64,000 nt of DNA from Rhizophagus clarus (GCA_015698045.1 BLAL01000228.1:1477001-1541000); one strand, 5' to 3'. Numbered from the stretch's first letter, positions 24,337-37,960 are shown. The notes: generated from the sequence alone by a model not told the origin. Numbers and translations are program-made.

Positions 24337-26557
24337 AGTAAAAATAAATAAGTAATTAGTAAATTTCAATCGTTTTGTTGTATTCAATATTTTTTTTTTT
24401 TCTTCTTCTTTTTTACCATTATAATTTAAAATTCAGTTTAACGTTAGCATTTCTTATTTTTATCATGACAATTTTTTTTTTTTCGCTGTTCGTAATTAAT
24501 GAATGGCAATTTTTTTTTTTTTTGTATGTATAATAATGCTAAACTGGATTTTAAATTTTAATGTCCATACATATTTTTTTTATTTATTTATTAGTCCATA
24601 AATATTTTACATATATAAGTTGTAATATTTTTTAAATACTATATCATAATTAAACTAAATGTTATTTTTATCAGTTATAAAATTTGTTACTTAGATCACA
24701 CAATATTTATTTAAGTAACTTCAAAATTTTAATATTTACGATAAAATATTTAAGATAACCGATTAAACAAAAAAAATGCAATATTTATATGTTGTGCAAT
24801 TTAAGCAAAAGTAACGTGTTTTTATGAATTTTGTACCGTTACACATCGAGTGATTTAAACAAATGAAAAAAAACATATTGTCCTATAAATGCACGCTTTT
24901 GTTAAATAAAACTAGGTAAAATTAACAATTTTTTAAACATTCAAAAAAAGCAATAATTTTATCTCACTAATTTAGTTTATTTATTGTTTCTGAATTTCCA
25001 GAACCATGTATTAGTAAATAAAGTATATAAAGCTGTTTACGTAATATTTCCACTCCAAAAGTTTTATTAAAACCTATTTTAATTTATAAAGAAATTGCAA
25101 ATGCCAGTTAAGTTGATCAGCATAAAAGTGGTTAAAAAAATTTATCAGAATAAACTGGAAAAAAACGCAAAACCAGAGTTGAAAGCTATAAATAATCTAT
25201 TAGTATTCTGTATTCAAAAGGCACAGATTTCTTACGTAACCACGGACGGATATTTTTTTTTTTCCGTCGTACTGTGCTTTTGTTTCTTTGAAACAGTTTC
25301 ACATAAGGACATTTGTTGCTAATATTCATACTTCAATAAAGATTCATAATATTTGAAACCTAAGTGCGGCAGACCACAAAATAAATAAGATTTGAAACGC
25401 AATGGCGGCGCAGGGAATGCTGGAAAAATTAAATAACAATGCTTTCGTCACAATATCAAACAATGATCAATAAGCAGAAATGAAGTTATAAAATAAATTT
25501 ATTATGGAAGATGATGAGATTTGTTTTTTTGATTTATTTTGGCGAGAATAATATATAAAATCATTGTGTTTTTTTAATAAGACATTATGAATGTCATATT
25601 ACATTTAAATATGCATTTGCTCAGTGGACTTCGTATTCCACGTTTAACATATATTTCTATATATCTGATATGTGTTTTATTATACATTGTTCATTATATT
25701 TGTAGTTCAAATACTTTTCAAGTTTCACAACTGTAAGATTTAGATGATAGTATTTAAAAAAATTTATTAAATAAAAAATTAAATTATCTTAAAATATGCT
25801 GCAATAATACCATAAATATTAAATATGATTTTATTGTATACAACTGATATTGATGACATAGACGATATTAAATGGCTTTATTTTTTGATGTTGAGGAAAG
25901 TGCGATATAGAGATACTGTGTGCTCTATAAAACATTGGAGATGAATGAACTTTTTGATACTTACAGAAGGTTGAATAGATATTACTTCAGAAACTAGATT
26001 AATAGTGATTTTTGTTTGAGATTCGAAAAATGATTTATTATTGTAATTCATACACTAAACTCAAAACTCATAATCAAAAGGTTATCAAAACAACCTTACT
26101 ATTCTTACACCTACTCTATTTGACATTATATAATACGAGTTTTCGATAAATTTCATAAATTAATTCTTGTTAGCAGTTAATGCATTAATTTAAAAATTTA
26201 TGCGATTAAATGATTATGTGGTGGACTTCTGACTGGATAATTTAATATATTAACAACCCGACAGATTATCTTTGTTTCATCAGTTAATTAGTTGTCAAAT
26301 TAAAAAGTATATAAATGTTAATTTCCATATGTTATTCTGGGATTTCCTTAGCAACAAGCTTCACTGAACATTAGACAAGATATTTCTCTGAACGATTATA
26401 AAATGTTTTCCATTATTATTCCGAATAGCCAATGAAGATGGACGAGGAATAATTTTTTTGAAAAACAATAGAGCAATACTATCACCAAATTTTATTATTT
26501 CATATTTAAAAACTGTAGGTGTTGAATGAATCTTTTGTTAAAGAAATAATTTAAAAT
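24337..26557. other. AT-rich intergenic DNA
   Basis: Homopolymer-rich 3-prime flank of K1 followed by unassigned sequence. A 75-codon frame at 25095 has no recognisable domain and includes a run of F/V/C from a T-rich stretch, so I do not call it. Confidence 0.55.
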
Positions 26558-26714
26558 GGGTTTTTTGCTAGGAAAATGACCTTCTGAGAAATTTTTTAAC
26601 TAAATTTTATTGTTAAGCTCATTTTAATCTACTAGCTTTGAAAAATAAAGAACTATAAAAATCTCAATTTTTGATAAAAAGTTCTCAGAAGGTCATTTTC
26701 CTAGCAAAGAACCC
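26558..26714. mobile_element. 157-bp MITE with 33-bp terminal inverted repeats
   Basis: Positions 26558-26590 and 26682-26714 are reverse complements of each other except for one base; the ends begin GGGTTTTTTGCTAGG and finish CCTAGCAAAGAACCC. Both sides are flanked by AAAT, a possible 4-bp target duplication. The 91-bp interior is AT-rich and non-coding. The superfamily is not clear from the ends. Confidence 0.85.
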
Positions 26715-26870
26715 AAATGTGAATTAAATTACAAAAGCATTTTTTTAAAACTCAATATAAATATAAACAAATTTTGCATAAAAAAAAGTGAATATTAATT
26801 TATCATGAATAATATCTCAGTTTTACATTTGATTAAATATTATATTATTTATTTTATTTATTTATTTTAT

Positions 26871-27284
26871 TTTTTTTTTTTTTAAAAAAAAAAATAAAGT
26901 TCTCATTTTTCATTTAATTTATTAAACTCAACATGTAAGACTGTACCTATATGAATGATCGGTATGGGTATAGCCCGATTCAAATGTCTAGACTTATAGT
27001 TGCCACCGTAAGAATTTTATCATTATTAATTACAATTTGAAAAACTCCCTTTCTTTAGAAAACAATGATATATATACACGCAAGAACATATCTTCCCCAT
27101 ATTAAATGGCATAAAATTTTACACTCGCTCATCCATTCTATAGAATCTCGTACAAAACAATGGAGAGAAAGCTCAAACTAAATATTCGTCAAAATCTATT
27201 TACATAAATATGCACATTGAGTTTACCGTATATTACTTTTGAAATTTCGTTCTTTCTCTTTTTTTTTTTTTAAAAAAAAAAAAA
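26871..27284. repeat. T-run/A-run tracts (two of several)
   Basis: A T-run is followed directly by an A-run at 26871-26894 and at 27259-27284. Similar tracts lie at 19577-19595, 43253-43270, 46386-46423, 50353-50389 and 55366-55395. Each can fold into a simple A:T hairpin. They may be rigid nucleosome-poor elements, replication-slippage products or assembly-sensitive sites. Confidence 0.6.
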
Positions 27285-27291
27285 GATAACT

Positions 27292-27495
27292 ATGTCACCA
27301 AATTTTTTCCAAAATCAAGTCAATATTATATTGAATTATTTTACAATTGTATGATTCTGACGTAAAAATATTTCGTGCGCACAAGAATTTTTGTGTTACC
27401 GTTCTCCATATTTACGAAAATAAAAAAGAACAATAATAATATTTTAATTCATATTAAGTTAATAGAATATTCACCAGAAATAATTTAGAGTAAGT
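27292..27495 (+). pseudogene. BTB-domain exon relic
   Basis: The sequence aligns with exon 1 of the gene at 35862. It retains GTCACCAAATTTTTTCC, a segment encoding SQxYIELF, the stretch for DVKIFRAHKN, CYRSPYLRK and a donor-like AGAGTAAG at the expected exon end. The acidic middle (DNEYYDVTIEVG) is deleted and frames are broken. No BACK or TLDc exon follows. Confidence 0.8.
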
Positions 27496-28239
27496 TACTA
27501 CGTTATATATAATATACGAAGCTCGTACAGTCATACTAATAGACCAAATGTAACAATTGTAAAATTTAATATTTGTCTTAACTAACTGAAAACGGAATAC
27601 TATTCCCCGAATAAATATAAATATATATAATACATTGTTTGACTTTTTGTTTAATCAAGGATCCGTGAAATTATTATCGTTATCTTATCGTTTTAAAGTG
27701 ATCGACAATTCATGATAATTAAAAATTCAATCCAATAAAAATTCTCCTTACAGTTACAAAGAAAAAAGATGCAGTATTACAGTGATCATGAATAAGGGCG
27801 TTATTGCATGCATAATAAGAGACTGCCAATTTACGGATGGGTCCTTGTATATCTTTCCATATCGGCAATCGGAATTACTATCGTGGGATATTTTTCTTGA
27901 TAAAGTTAATCCATATTATTTAAAAAGTTTTCCCGCATTAATTTTTTTTGATATTTCATTCTATTATTGATCATTTTCAACATAAAGTTTTGAATTAAAA
28001 ATTCATTCTCACATGATAAACATTTAAAGAAATAATTAGGATGAAAATATTAACATTTTAAGGCTGTGATTTATTTATTTTTGCTGTCTCTTCTGAGCAC
28101 TACATCTTTTTTTTTTTCCTTGAAATCATTAAAATTATAAAATCTGTCGGTCCTGGATCATCTTAAACAAATAATATATTACTGCGCCACGTAGAGTTTT
28201 TTTTTTCTTCATAATAATCCCTGAAAACATTATCAGAAA
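27496..28239. other. Intergenic DNA upstream of SERINC
   Basis: No supported gene. It presumably contains the promoter of the SERINC gene, but no motif stood out. Confidence 0.5.
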
Positions 28240-30254
28240 ATGGTCCTGGGAATTGGAGTCATGGCATGGCTTTCCCCATTCTTTTCGGCGGCTGCGTGTA
28301 ACCTTGGTTTCAGGTCATATCATTGCAGCAATTCTATAGCGACAAGAATTGTTTATGCAGTACGTAAATTAATATTAAAGCTTAAACATAATTTTTTTAA
28401 TATTATGAATAATTAATTTAAACATAATGTTTTATAATTTAGATAATCCTTTTATTGAATTCAAGTGTAAGTAAAATTTCATCATGTATATTACTTCCGA
28501 TAACGTTATTAATTTTACAATATTTGATAGCTTGCATGGATAATGATGTCCGATTGGGTCGTTAAAAAACTTGAAAAAAAAACACATAATAATTTACACT
28601 TAAACTGTCCGGAAGGAAGTTGTTTTGGGGTTTTAACGGTAAAATCAGCTGATAAAATTTTTTTTTTTTTTTTTTTTCATTGCAAAATGCAAAAATTTTA
28701 TTTTAAATGACGTTCTTGTACTGATTTAGGTTCATCGAGTTTGTTTTGCTCTTTCATTACTTCATTTCATTTTGGGATTATTAGTTATTGGAGTTAAAGA
28801 TACTCGTAATCCTAGAGCGACAATTCAAAATGGGTAAGTGTTCGTTAAAAATTATATTCGTTTCTTTAATTACCATATTACTTAACAGTCAATTTTTATA
28901 TAGATGGTGGGGACCTAAAGTGTTATTATGGATAAGCTTTATAATCGGATCATTTTTTATTCCAAATGAATTTTTTTTGGTCTGGGGAAATTATATCGCA
29001 TTGGTCGGTGCGGCAATATTTATTCTTGTCGGTTTGATTCTATTGGTAGATTTTGCACATACATGGAGTGAAAAATGTATGGACAAAGATGATCAATCTA
29101 ATGATAATAAATGGAAAGTTATTCTTATTGGGTCAACACTTTTAATGTTCGCTGGTGCGATTACGATGACATCAATAGTATACGTATTTTTCGCCAAATC
29201 AGGATGTTCACTTAATCAATTTTTCATGTCATTGAATGTGATATTATGTATCTTTGGAACTTTACTATGTATACACCCAAAAATTCAAGAAGGAAACCCT
29301 CGTTCAGGTTTACCACAAGCATCAATGGTAGTAATTTATTGTACTTATTTAATATTAAGTGCAGTAGCAAATGAACCAGCTCATGATATGTGTAATCCTT
29401 TAAAATCTTCACATCAAACACGTAAAACATCAATTATTATTGGAGCTTTATTCACTTTTCTAGCTATTGCTTATTCAACTTCAAGAGCTGCGAGTCAAGG
29501 AAGGTTATTATTGACGAGTAATTCTTCATCTTCCTCTTCTTCATCTCGTTATAATTATCAACGTGTTAATAATGATGATGTTCCTGATATGATTCCTTTG
29601 ATGGACAATGAGCCCAAAGAAGAACAACCACAACCAATAACACCACAATATTCTCAAATAACCATGGATTCCGTTCAGAGAGGGTAAATTTATTAAATGA
29701 TTATGTTTTTTAATTAAAGTGATTTTTGATAACTTAAAATTATTTCGTTTTTTTTTTTAGAATTCTTCCTCCATCAGCCTTGGATGAAGAAGCCGACTAT
29801 CCTGTAAACGATGAAAACTATGATGTTAATTATAATTATACATTTTTCCATTTTATATTTGCAATTGCTGCCATGTATGTTGCTATGTTATTAACAGACT
29901 GGTAAGTTGTCGCTATTATTTTAAATAATATTAAATAATATCAAATACCTTTTTTTAAGAAAGTTATGTAATAACCATTATTTTTTCTTTTTTTTTTTTT
30001 CAGGAACACTATTACAATGACAGGCAATGAAAAATTAGTTGTTATCGGTCAAAGTTATACAATTGTTTGGGTTAAAGTTATTTCAGGATGGGTTTGCTTT
30101 TTATTATATTATTGGTCTTTGGTCGCACCTGCTTTATTCCCTGAAAGATTTGCCGTAAGTGTATTACGATATTATGATATATTCAATTTTATTTCGCGTT
30201 ATATGGTTAAACGTTATTTTATTTTATTTTATTTTTTAGGATTATTATTTCTAA
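28240..30254 (+). CDS. SERINC/TMS1 family multipass membrane protein
   Basis: Eight exons: 28240-28359, 28443-28466, 28531-28638, 28730-28833, 28904-29683, 29761-29901, 30004-30154, 30240-30254; predicted 480 aa, normal for the family. Diagnostic blocks are SNSIATRIVYA, LAWIMMSDW, CPEGSCFGVLTVHRVCFALS, VIGVKDTRNPRATIQNGWWG, and TSRAAS before a Ser/acidic cytosolic loop. About ten hydrophobic segments are visible, the last ones in exons 6 and 7 (FFHFIFAIAAMYVAMLLTDW; VKVISGWVCFLLYYWSLVAP). SERINC proteins were first linked to serine incorporation into membrane lipids; recent work on homologues points to lipid scrambling. Exon 2 is only 24 nt (eight residues, IILLLNSS) yet is needed to join the conserved blocks. 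The last exon is 15 nt (DYYF, stop). If the last intron is retained the frame stays open to 30283, so an alternative tail is possible. Confidence 0.95.
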
Positions 30255-31170
30255 AAATCACGTTTGCGTATTTCGAAGCATAATAGAGCTGCATTATATT
30301 ATTTATGTTTACGTTTAATGAAAAAAAAATTATTCTTATATTACACAGGTACTATTATAAATATCAACCATTTAAAATTATTATCATTTACCAATATTAA
30401 AGCATAGAATTTTGTTTTTCTTTTGTTTAAAAAAAAAACTATACGCGTAAAAAAAAATAAAGTTAGAATAAGTTAAACTAAACGAAACAATTGATTATGC
30501 TGGTAATGGTTGATTAACGGATAAGGTTGAAAATAATCAAATTATAATTTGCCCAATCATGACAAATCATTTAAAATATAAAGAATTTATAGTGTATGAT
30601 GATAATTTCAATAAAAGGCGTGATAACTATTGGAAGTTTTGACCACTGCGAATGATAAGAACATCTTTAATAATCATTAAACTTGCAACAATTAATCTTC
30701 TATGTCAATGTTATGAGTGTACTAAATTGACTTTATTCTTCTTAATATATGTATCCAAATAAACAATACATTAAATACAATACATAACGAACCAGGCTGT
30801 TAAAAAATGTTTATGACGTATACTATACCTTACATACCGCGTTGAAATTGCCCAGTTAATTGTACGATCGAAAATTATTAATTTGTGTGTAACAAAAATA
30901 TATCGGCATAATTAATCCGACACGTTACTTTATTAATCAACTTTTTTTTAGTAATATTTCGCCCACCAAAAATGGCGTAAAACGATGACATAACATTGAC
31001 ATAACTTTTTAGGGATGATCAAACGTATTAAATATTAAATATGTCGTACGGCATATTGAATGCGGCTTGCAAATCTCGTTTGAAAATAAGTTCACAGGGC
31101 TCGAGTTGGTAATATTAATTATGCTACAAAATTTTTTTTCTTGTTTTCATAAATATCAAAATAATAAATA
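30255..31170. other. Intergenic DNA
   Basis: 3-prime flank of SERINC and 5-prime flank of the K2 locus. No gene recognised. Confidence 0.55.
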
Positions 31171-34100
31171 ATGTCAAATTATTATGAATATGATGAATGT
31201 AAAAGGTGTGGAAAATATGTACTGTACCTTCTGGATGGTGCAAGTTATGTTAAGTAGATGATCTAAGAAAAAAATTTACAACCTGGTCTAGTGAAAATGA
31301 AAAAATTGATAATTTAATTCAGGAAATGCAATTAAAGATTCATTATTATTATGATATTATAGTTGAATGGATATCATATAATCAGCTCAATAATATTAAA
31401 AAGTTAGAAAAAGATGAATTTTCTACAATATATTCGTCAATATGGAAGGATGGTTTATTAAAATATGATAGAAATAAAGATGAATATTCGAGAGACCAGG
31501 ATATAAAAGTCAATTTAAACTGTTTACACAACTCACAAAATGTTACCAATGAATTTTTAAATGAGGTATGAACTTCTCTAAATTAAATATTTTAAATTTA
31601 TTAACTTATATATTTTTATTTTAATAGATTGAGACATATTTTGATGATGATTATTTATATGGAATATCTCAAAATCCTGATACAAAAGATTATATTTTGG
31701 TACTTCAAAATGTGTATTGTAATAAATGTAGCAAACGTTTTACGGATGAACATAATTTGTGGTGTAAGTCATGTCATATAAATGATTTAGAAAATAAATT
31801 TACAAATTGGACCAGTGGAAATGAAAAAATAGATAATTTAATTCGAGAAATGCAATTAGAAATCAATTATTATCATAGTATTATAATTGAATGGATATTA
31901 TATGATCAATTCAAAGATATCAAAAAGTTAGGAAAAGATGAATTTTCTACAATATATTCGGCATTATGGAAGGATGGCCCATTTGATTATGATGAAAATA
32001 AATATGAATATACAAGAAAAGAGAATGAAAAATCAATTTAAGATGTTTACATGATTCTCAAAATATTTCTAACGAATTCCTAATTGAGGTATGAATTTCT
32101 CTATTTAAGTAAATACTTCTCCTTCAAGTATAATAATATCTTTTTTTGTAATAGATTTTAAAAGACATATTTTAATGGTAATAATTTATATGGAATAACT
32201 CAAAATTCAGAAACAAAAGATTATATTCTAGTTCTTCAAAATGTATACTGTGATAAATGTGGCAAACAATTTACCAATAAACAAAACAAATGGTGTAAAT
32301 CATGTCAAATAGATGATTTAGAAAAAAAATCTACAAAATGGACCAGTGGAAATGAAAAAATTGATAATTTAATTAGGGAAAAGCAGCTAAAAATTAATTA
32401 CTATAATGATATTATAGTAGAATGGATACCATATGATCAATTCAGTAACATTAAAGAGTTAGAAAAGGATGAATTTACTACAAGATGTTCGGCAACATGG
32501 AAGGATGGTCCATTAAATTATGATATCATAAAATATGAATATACAAGAATACAGAACAAAAAGATCAATTTGAAATGCTTACATAACTCACAGAATGTAA
32601 ATAATGAATTTCTAATTGAGGTATGAATTCTTTATTAATTTAGACATTTTAATGTGATAATAACTTTTTTTTTTCTGATTTTAATAGTTTAAGAAATATT
32701 CAACTAGATTTTATAGTTACAACAAATTTAAGATTTATGGAATATCTCAGAATCCTGATATAAAGGATTATATTTTAGTTCTTCAAAATGTATATTGTGA
32801 CAAATGTGGTAAATGCTTTACGGACAAATATGGTATATGGTGTAAATCTTGTCAAATAAATGATATTGCAAGTTGGACTAGCGGAAATGAAAAAATTGAT
32901 AATTTAGTACAAGAAATGCGGGTAAAAATAAATAACCCATATGACACAGTATTTGAATGGATACCATATGATCAATTCAGTAACATTAAAGAATTAGGAA
33001 CGGACGAATTCGCTACGATATATTCAGCAATATGGAAGGATGATCCATTATATTATAACATTAGTAAATATAAAATTTATACGAGAAAACAGAATAGCAA
33101 AGTCAATTTAAAATGTTTGTACAACTCGTAAAATATTACTAATGAATTTTTAAATGAGGTAAGAAATGTCTTGCGAATTTAATCCGAATATTTTTAATAA
33201 AATCATAACTGAATTTTAATTATCTTTATAGGTTAGGACATATTCAATCAGCAATTATAATAGTTATAAAGATATAATCCTAAAGTAAATGGAATATCTC
33301 AGAACCCCGACACAAAAGATTATATTATAGTTCTTAAAGATGTATATTGTGATAAATGTGTGAAATATTTTACAGATCAACATTACAAATGGTGCAAATC
33401 ATGTCAAACAAATAATTTAGGAAAAAGTTTTATGAATTGGACTAGCGGAAATGGAAAAATCGATAATTTAATCCAAGAAAATGCAATTAAAAATAAATAA
33501 ATCATATGATATAGTATTTGAATGGATACCGTACAATCAGTTTAGTGATATTAAATTAATAGGCAAAGGCGGTTTCGTTAACGTGTATTCAGCATTGTGG
33601 AAAGATGGTCCATTAATCTATAATTATAATAATTATGAATATACAAGAAGTCAAAATAAAAAAGTTGCGTTAAAATGTTTATATAACTCCCAAAACATTT
33701 CAAGTTAGTTTCTGAATGAGGTATGAAATCTTACTGTAAATTCAATTTGTATATTTTTTAATATAATAATTTTTTTTTATATTTTTAATAGATTAAAGTA
33801 TATTCGATTGAAAATCACAAAGATTATTTTAGTAATAAAATACTTAAAATATATGGAATATCTCAAAATCCAGATACAAAGGAATACATTATGGTTCTCG
33901 ACTATGCAAAAGGCGGAAATTTCAATGATTGGATGGATAAAAATTATAATGATTTTAGTTGGTCAAGAAAATTTATTATATTATTTAATATTATTAGAGG
34001 TCTTGAAAAAATTCATCAAAAACAAATGGTTCATCGTGATTTTCATACAGGAAATATTAATGATTACATGAATGACAGTATTATATATATTTCAGATATG

Positions 34101-34681
34101 GGATTATGTGGTGAAGTTAATAATATTGATCAAAATCAAAATGATAATATTTATGGAGTTATCCCTTATGTAGCTCCTGAAGTTTTAAAAGGAAAACCTT
34201 ATACTCAAGCAGCAGATATTTATAGTTTTGGTATGATTATGTATTTTGTGGTAACTGGAAAACAACCCTTTGCGGCTTTGCCGATTTTGCACATGATGAA
34301 TTTTTAGTATTAAATATTTGCAATGGAGTTAGGCCTAAAATTAATGTGCCAAAAGCACCAAAATGTTATATTGATTTAATGAAAAAGTGTTTAGATTCAA
34401 ATCCAGATAATAGACCGAAGGCAACTGAAATCTTAAAATTTATTCGTTTATTTATTGACTCATATAAATATGATAATTTAGATTTACATCATGAAATTGC
34501 AAAGCAATTCAAAGAAGCAGAAGAATATAGAATAACGCGTCTTTCTTCTGATGCGATCACCCTTCACCCACAAGCTATTTACAAATCCCGATTACTTTAT
34601 CCTTTTACAAAGAATCTCCCAAACTATGATATCGATAATAATACAGTAGAGGTTATTGATTTTACAAAGTTAGTCATATAA
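31171..34681 (+). pseudogene. Kinase K2: five-module N-lobe-repeat kinase, multiply broken
   Basis: The layout matches K3: unit exons at 31171-31565, 31628-32088, 32155-32620, 32688-33158 and 33232-33720, then a C-lobe exon 33792-34681. Units carry YGISQNPDTKDYI, a CxxC..WCKSC zinc-ribbon-like spacer, WTSGNEKIDNLI, EW(I)PYDQF and IWKDGP. Only unit 5 has the Gly-loop (GKGGFVNVY) and VALK. The C-lobe has MVHRDFHTGN, SDMGLC, YVAPEVL. Lesions seen: frameshift near 31220 and TAA at 31251 (unit 1); frameshift near 32031 (unit 2); TAA at 32173 in the phase-0 frame (unit 3); TAA at 33129 replacing Gln (unit 4); frameshifts near 33280 and 33478 and TAG at 33706 (unit 5); frameshift near 34270 in the C-lobe. 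All splice sites still look usable, so decay seems recent. Confidence 0.85.
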
Positions 34682-35861
34682 ATTTATTATCATTATATAT
34701 TTCATTTAGTGTTTATTTTAAAAACAATATCAGTTTCAGTATTGCTAATTTAATGTTGTTTCATCTCATCCAGAGAAAGAAAATTTTTTTTTTTCAAGAT
34801 ATGTTAAGATTTTTAGTTTTAATCATAATCTTTATAGACTTTTTTTTCGCTGAGTATTATTAGTTTTATTAGAATTAAAACTTTATAAATTTTTTAATAA
34901 AGATATAAAAAAAATTACAATATGAAAAAGAAAGAAAATTTTTTTTTGTCAGAAGTTATTTTCTCGTTACATAGTATATACATGAGTAAACAACTTTATA
35001 AAATTTATAATTTTCTTTAAACATCATCTTAAAGCTCAAGTTATATACAGCGTTGCAAAGCTATGAATTTATATAAAACAATTTATTATTATGAACATTA
35101 ATTTATTTATAATATTATAAAAGCTTGTTATTCCTTTAACTTTTTTTTTCTGTAAGTCAGCTTGCTTTTTCTGATATGAATGGTAAGTTTTGATTTCAAA
35201 CTTGGATTTTTATTTTTGAAAAACAAAATATTAACTGTTTCTTGTTTTTGAAGTTACTTCAAAGCTAATGTTTTTAATATCTTTGTTTTTGTAGGTAACT
35301 TAATTAGCATGGCACAGAATATATTAATTATAATAAAATTCTGTTTAGATGAGAGTTGTCTGCATACACAATAATACACAATATAGTACTCAAAAAAGAA
35401 TAAATATTTACATACTAACATTCTTAATTTATACATCATGAGAGTATGCAATTGAATTGCATTTATTCCAAATTTTTTATGTATAAGTTGCACATTAAAT
35501 ATTTCGTGATAAAATTCGGTAAAGATTAAAAGATACGAAAAAAGCTTACTTTTAATACTAAAAATATAACTAAAAATCTAACGATGACAAGAGTTTTTTA
35601 AGAGCTAAAATTTATAAAGATATTTCTGATTTCAACTCAATAATAGGATGCGTAAATATTTACAAGAATTAAATTTTAATTTGTGTTTATTGATATTTTC
35701 TAAAGGAAAGACACAAAATTTTTGAAATAACCTTTTAATATATATGTTGCGGAAAGGTCTGCTGATTGCGTAATATATTTGTTTGTGTACTACCGCTGTA
35801 CATCAATGTTTAACCTGAAATAGTTATATAAAACAATGAAACTTCTTTTTCTTTTAGAAAA
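34682..35861. other. Intergenic DNA
   Basis: AT-rich flank with T-runs; no gene or relic recognised. Confidence 0.55.
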
Positions 35862-37360
35862 ATGGTCACTCAATTTTTTTCAAAATTAAGTCAAAATTAT
35901 ATTGAATTATTAAAGGATAACGAATATTATGATGTTACAATTGAAGTCGGTGAAGACCCTAACGTAAAAATATTTCGTGCCCATATGAATATTTTGTGTT
36001 ACCGTTCTCCATATTTACGACGAATTTTGGCTTCTAATAAAAAGAACAACGATAACGTTTTAGCTCATATTAAATTATCAAATGCGTCATCGGAAATCTT
36101 TCAAATTATTTTAGAGTAAGTAATATATTACGATATGCATAACCTTAAATATTCAAATTTTAACTTTTATTTTTGTACCAGGTATATTTATGGCGGTATC
36201 CTCTCATTGGATGAAAAGAACGCTTCAGACCTTCTTGAAATTTTGGCTACTTCAATAAGCTTAATCTTCAAGAACTAGTTAATTATTTAGAAGAATATTT
36301 AATTGAAAATAAGTCCGAATGGTTGGAACAACATTTTGAATTTACTCAACAAATTAGCTCACAATCTATTAATTTATTAAAACTTCAAGAATTTTGTACA
36401 AATTTAATGGTTCAATCTCCCGAAAAAATACTCAAGTCATTAAATTTTACTTCTCTTCCCGAAAAATCTTTAATCTCAATCATTAAAAGTGATGATTTAC
36501 AAATGAAAGAAATTGAAGTATGGGAACATGTGTTAAAATGGGGTCTTGCACAAAATCCAGGACTTATTCCAGATCCTAAAACTTGGTCTGATGATGAGTT
36601 TAAAATAATGAGAAATACTCTACAACATTGTTTACCTTTGGTTAGGTTTTTTTGCTTATCATCAAAAGAATTCTCACAAAAAGTTCGTCCATATCAAAAA
36701 ATTTTAAATCAACAACTTTATGAAGATTTATTAAACTTTTATTTAGAACCCGATAGTGTATCATCTCACAACATTCAGCGTCCTAGAAAAATTAAGGTTG
36801 ATGAAGTTATTTGTTCACTAATTGTTGATTCTGGTATTGTTTCAACTATTTCAAGATGGATAGATAAAGTTGATGTAAATGATAACAATTTTAAAGAATT
36901 ATATTTACCTTATAAATTTGAATTGTTATTAAGAGGAAGCCGAGATGGATTTACTCCTAAAAGATTCCATGAATTATGCGACAATAAATCTAATACCGTT
37001 ACATTTATTAAAGTAAAAGGAACTGAAGAAATTATTGGTGGTTATAACCCATTAGAATGGAAATCTTCTTCTTCTTGGGGTGAAACTAAAGATAGTTTCA
37101 TTTTTTCTTTTAAAAATAAGAATAATTTCAAAGATGCAATCTTGAGCAATGTAAAAAGCATGGATTGTGATGTTGCATTATGGTTTGACGACTTTAATGG
37201 TCCACATTTTGGTAATGATATTCTTATGGAAGCTCCAAATGAATCTATAGATTATGATTTAGTCTACTGTAAGCAAGTCTTTTATGAAAAAAAGATAAGA
37301 GATAGCGAAGCTAAATTTACCGTAGAAGATTACGAAATATTTCAAATCGTAAAGAAATGA
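35862..37360 (+). pseudogene. BTB-BACK-TLDc gene with one frameshift
   Basis: Exon 1 (35862-36115) encodes an intact BTB start (FSKLSQNYIELLKDNEYYDV, FRAHMNILCYRSPYLRR). Exon 2 (from 36182) begins YIYGGILSLDEKNASDLLEI but loses one base at about 36250, where paralogues read ATADELNLQ; the frame then hits a TAG at 36277. After the shift the frame is open for more than 1 kb: WLEQHFEFTQQ, VWEHVLKWGLAQNP, then a full TLDc domain (LLLRGSRDGFTP, FHELCDNK, IIGGYNPLEW, DSFIFSF) to the stop at 37360. One indel in an otherwise clean gene means either a very young pseudogene or a sequencing error. Repaired, it would resemble the gene at 13478. AATAAATAAA lies about 80 bp after the stop. Confidence 0.85.
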
Positions 37361-37811
37361 GTGTAATATCAATTAGATACACAAATTATATTTATCATAG
37401 AACATTTATACAGATTATATGTAAAATTATAACAGAGAATAAATAAATATTTGCGCAATAAACTTACAGTCATTTATTATACATAAATAAATATGGTATA
37501 AAATTTAAAGATTTTAATTGGCTATTCAATGTCAAAAATTTTATATATATAAAGCATAAGAAAATATGTTCATCTAAACGCAAATATTACAAATAATAAT
37601 TAATGTACTCAAACTAGAAAGTTTTCATCTCTTAATTATAATTAAAACCAACCATTTTTTTTATATACACGTTCCAATTATTGCGATTGTAGACTAGATT
37701 AATGCAAAGCTATTTTTTTTTAATTTGCATAAAAAGCTCTTAATATCTAACTACATTCAATCGTTAATTGTACAGTACATTAGTTCCAAACATTTATCAT
37801 TGTCATCATTA
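37361..37811. other. Intergenic DNA
   Basis: 3-prime flank of the BTB-TLDc copy, including AATAAATAAA at about 37439. Nothing else recognised. Confidence 0.5.
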
Positions 37812-37960
37812 TGATATCTTGGAAGAAATGGATTAAGTAACCAAGATATATAAATGTCTTGTGGATGAGTAGATTGTTCATTTTATTCAAATAAGGCTAA
37901 GTGTCTGTTGTCCTTAATGCTTTCTAAATTAATTGTTTTTCAATTTCGTAGCGTTTTTGG
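37812..37960 (-). pseudogene. Kinase C-tail relic
   Basis: The plus-strand words GGATTAAGTAACC and CTTGTGGATGAGTAG lie in the same order and spacing as in the K3 tail at 38760-38805, whose minus strand encodes THPQAFYTSRLLNPF. The relic extends to a degraded match of the downstream CAATTTCGTAG/CAATTTCATAATG segment. It is a leftover 3-prime end of another member of the N-lobe-repeat kinase family on the same strand as K3. Confidence 0.65.

Noticed and set aside
25095-25322. 75-codon frame
   Set aside because: Runs into a T-rich tract giving F/V/C residues; no homologue or splice context recognised.
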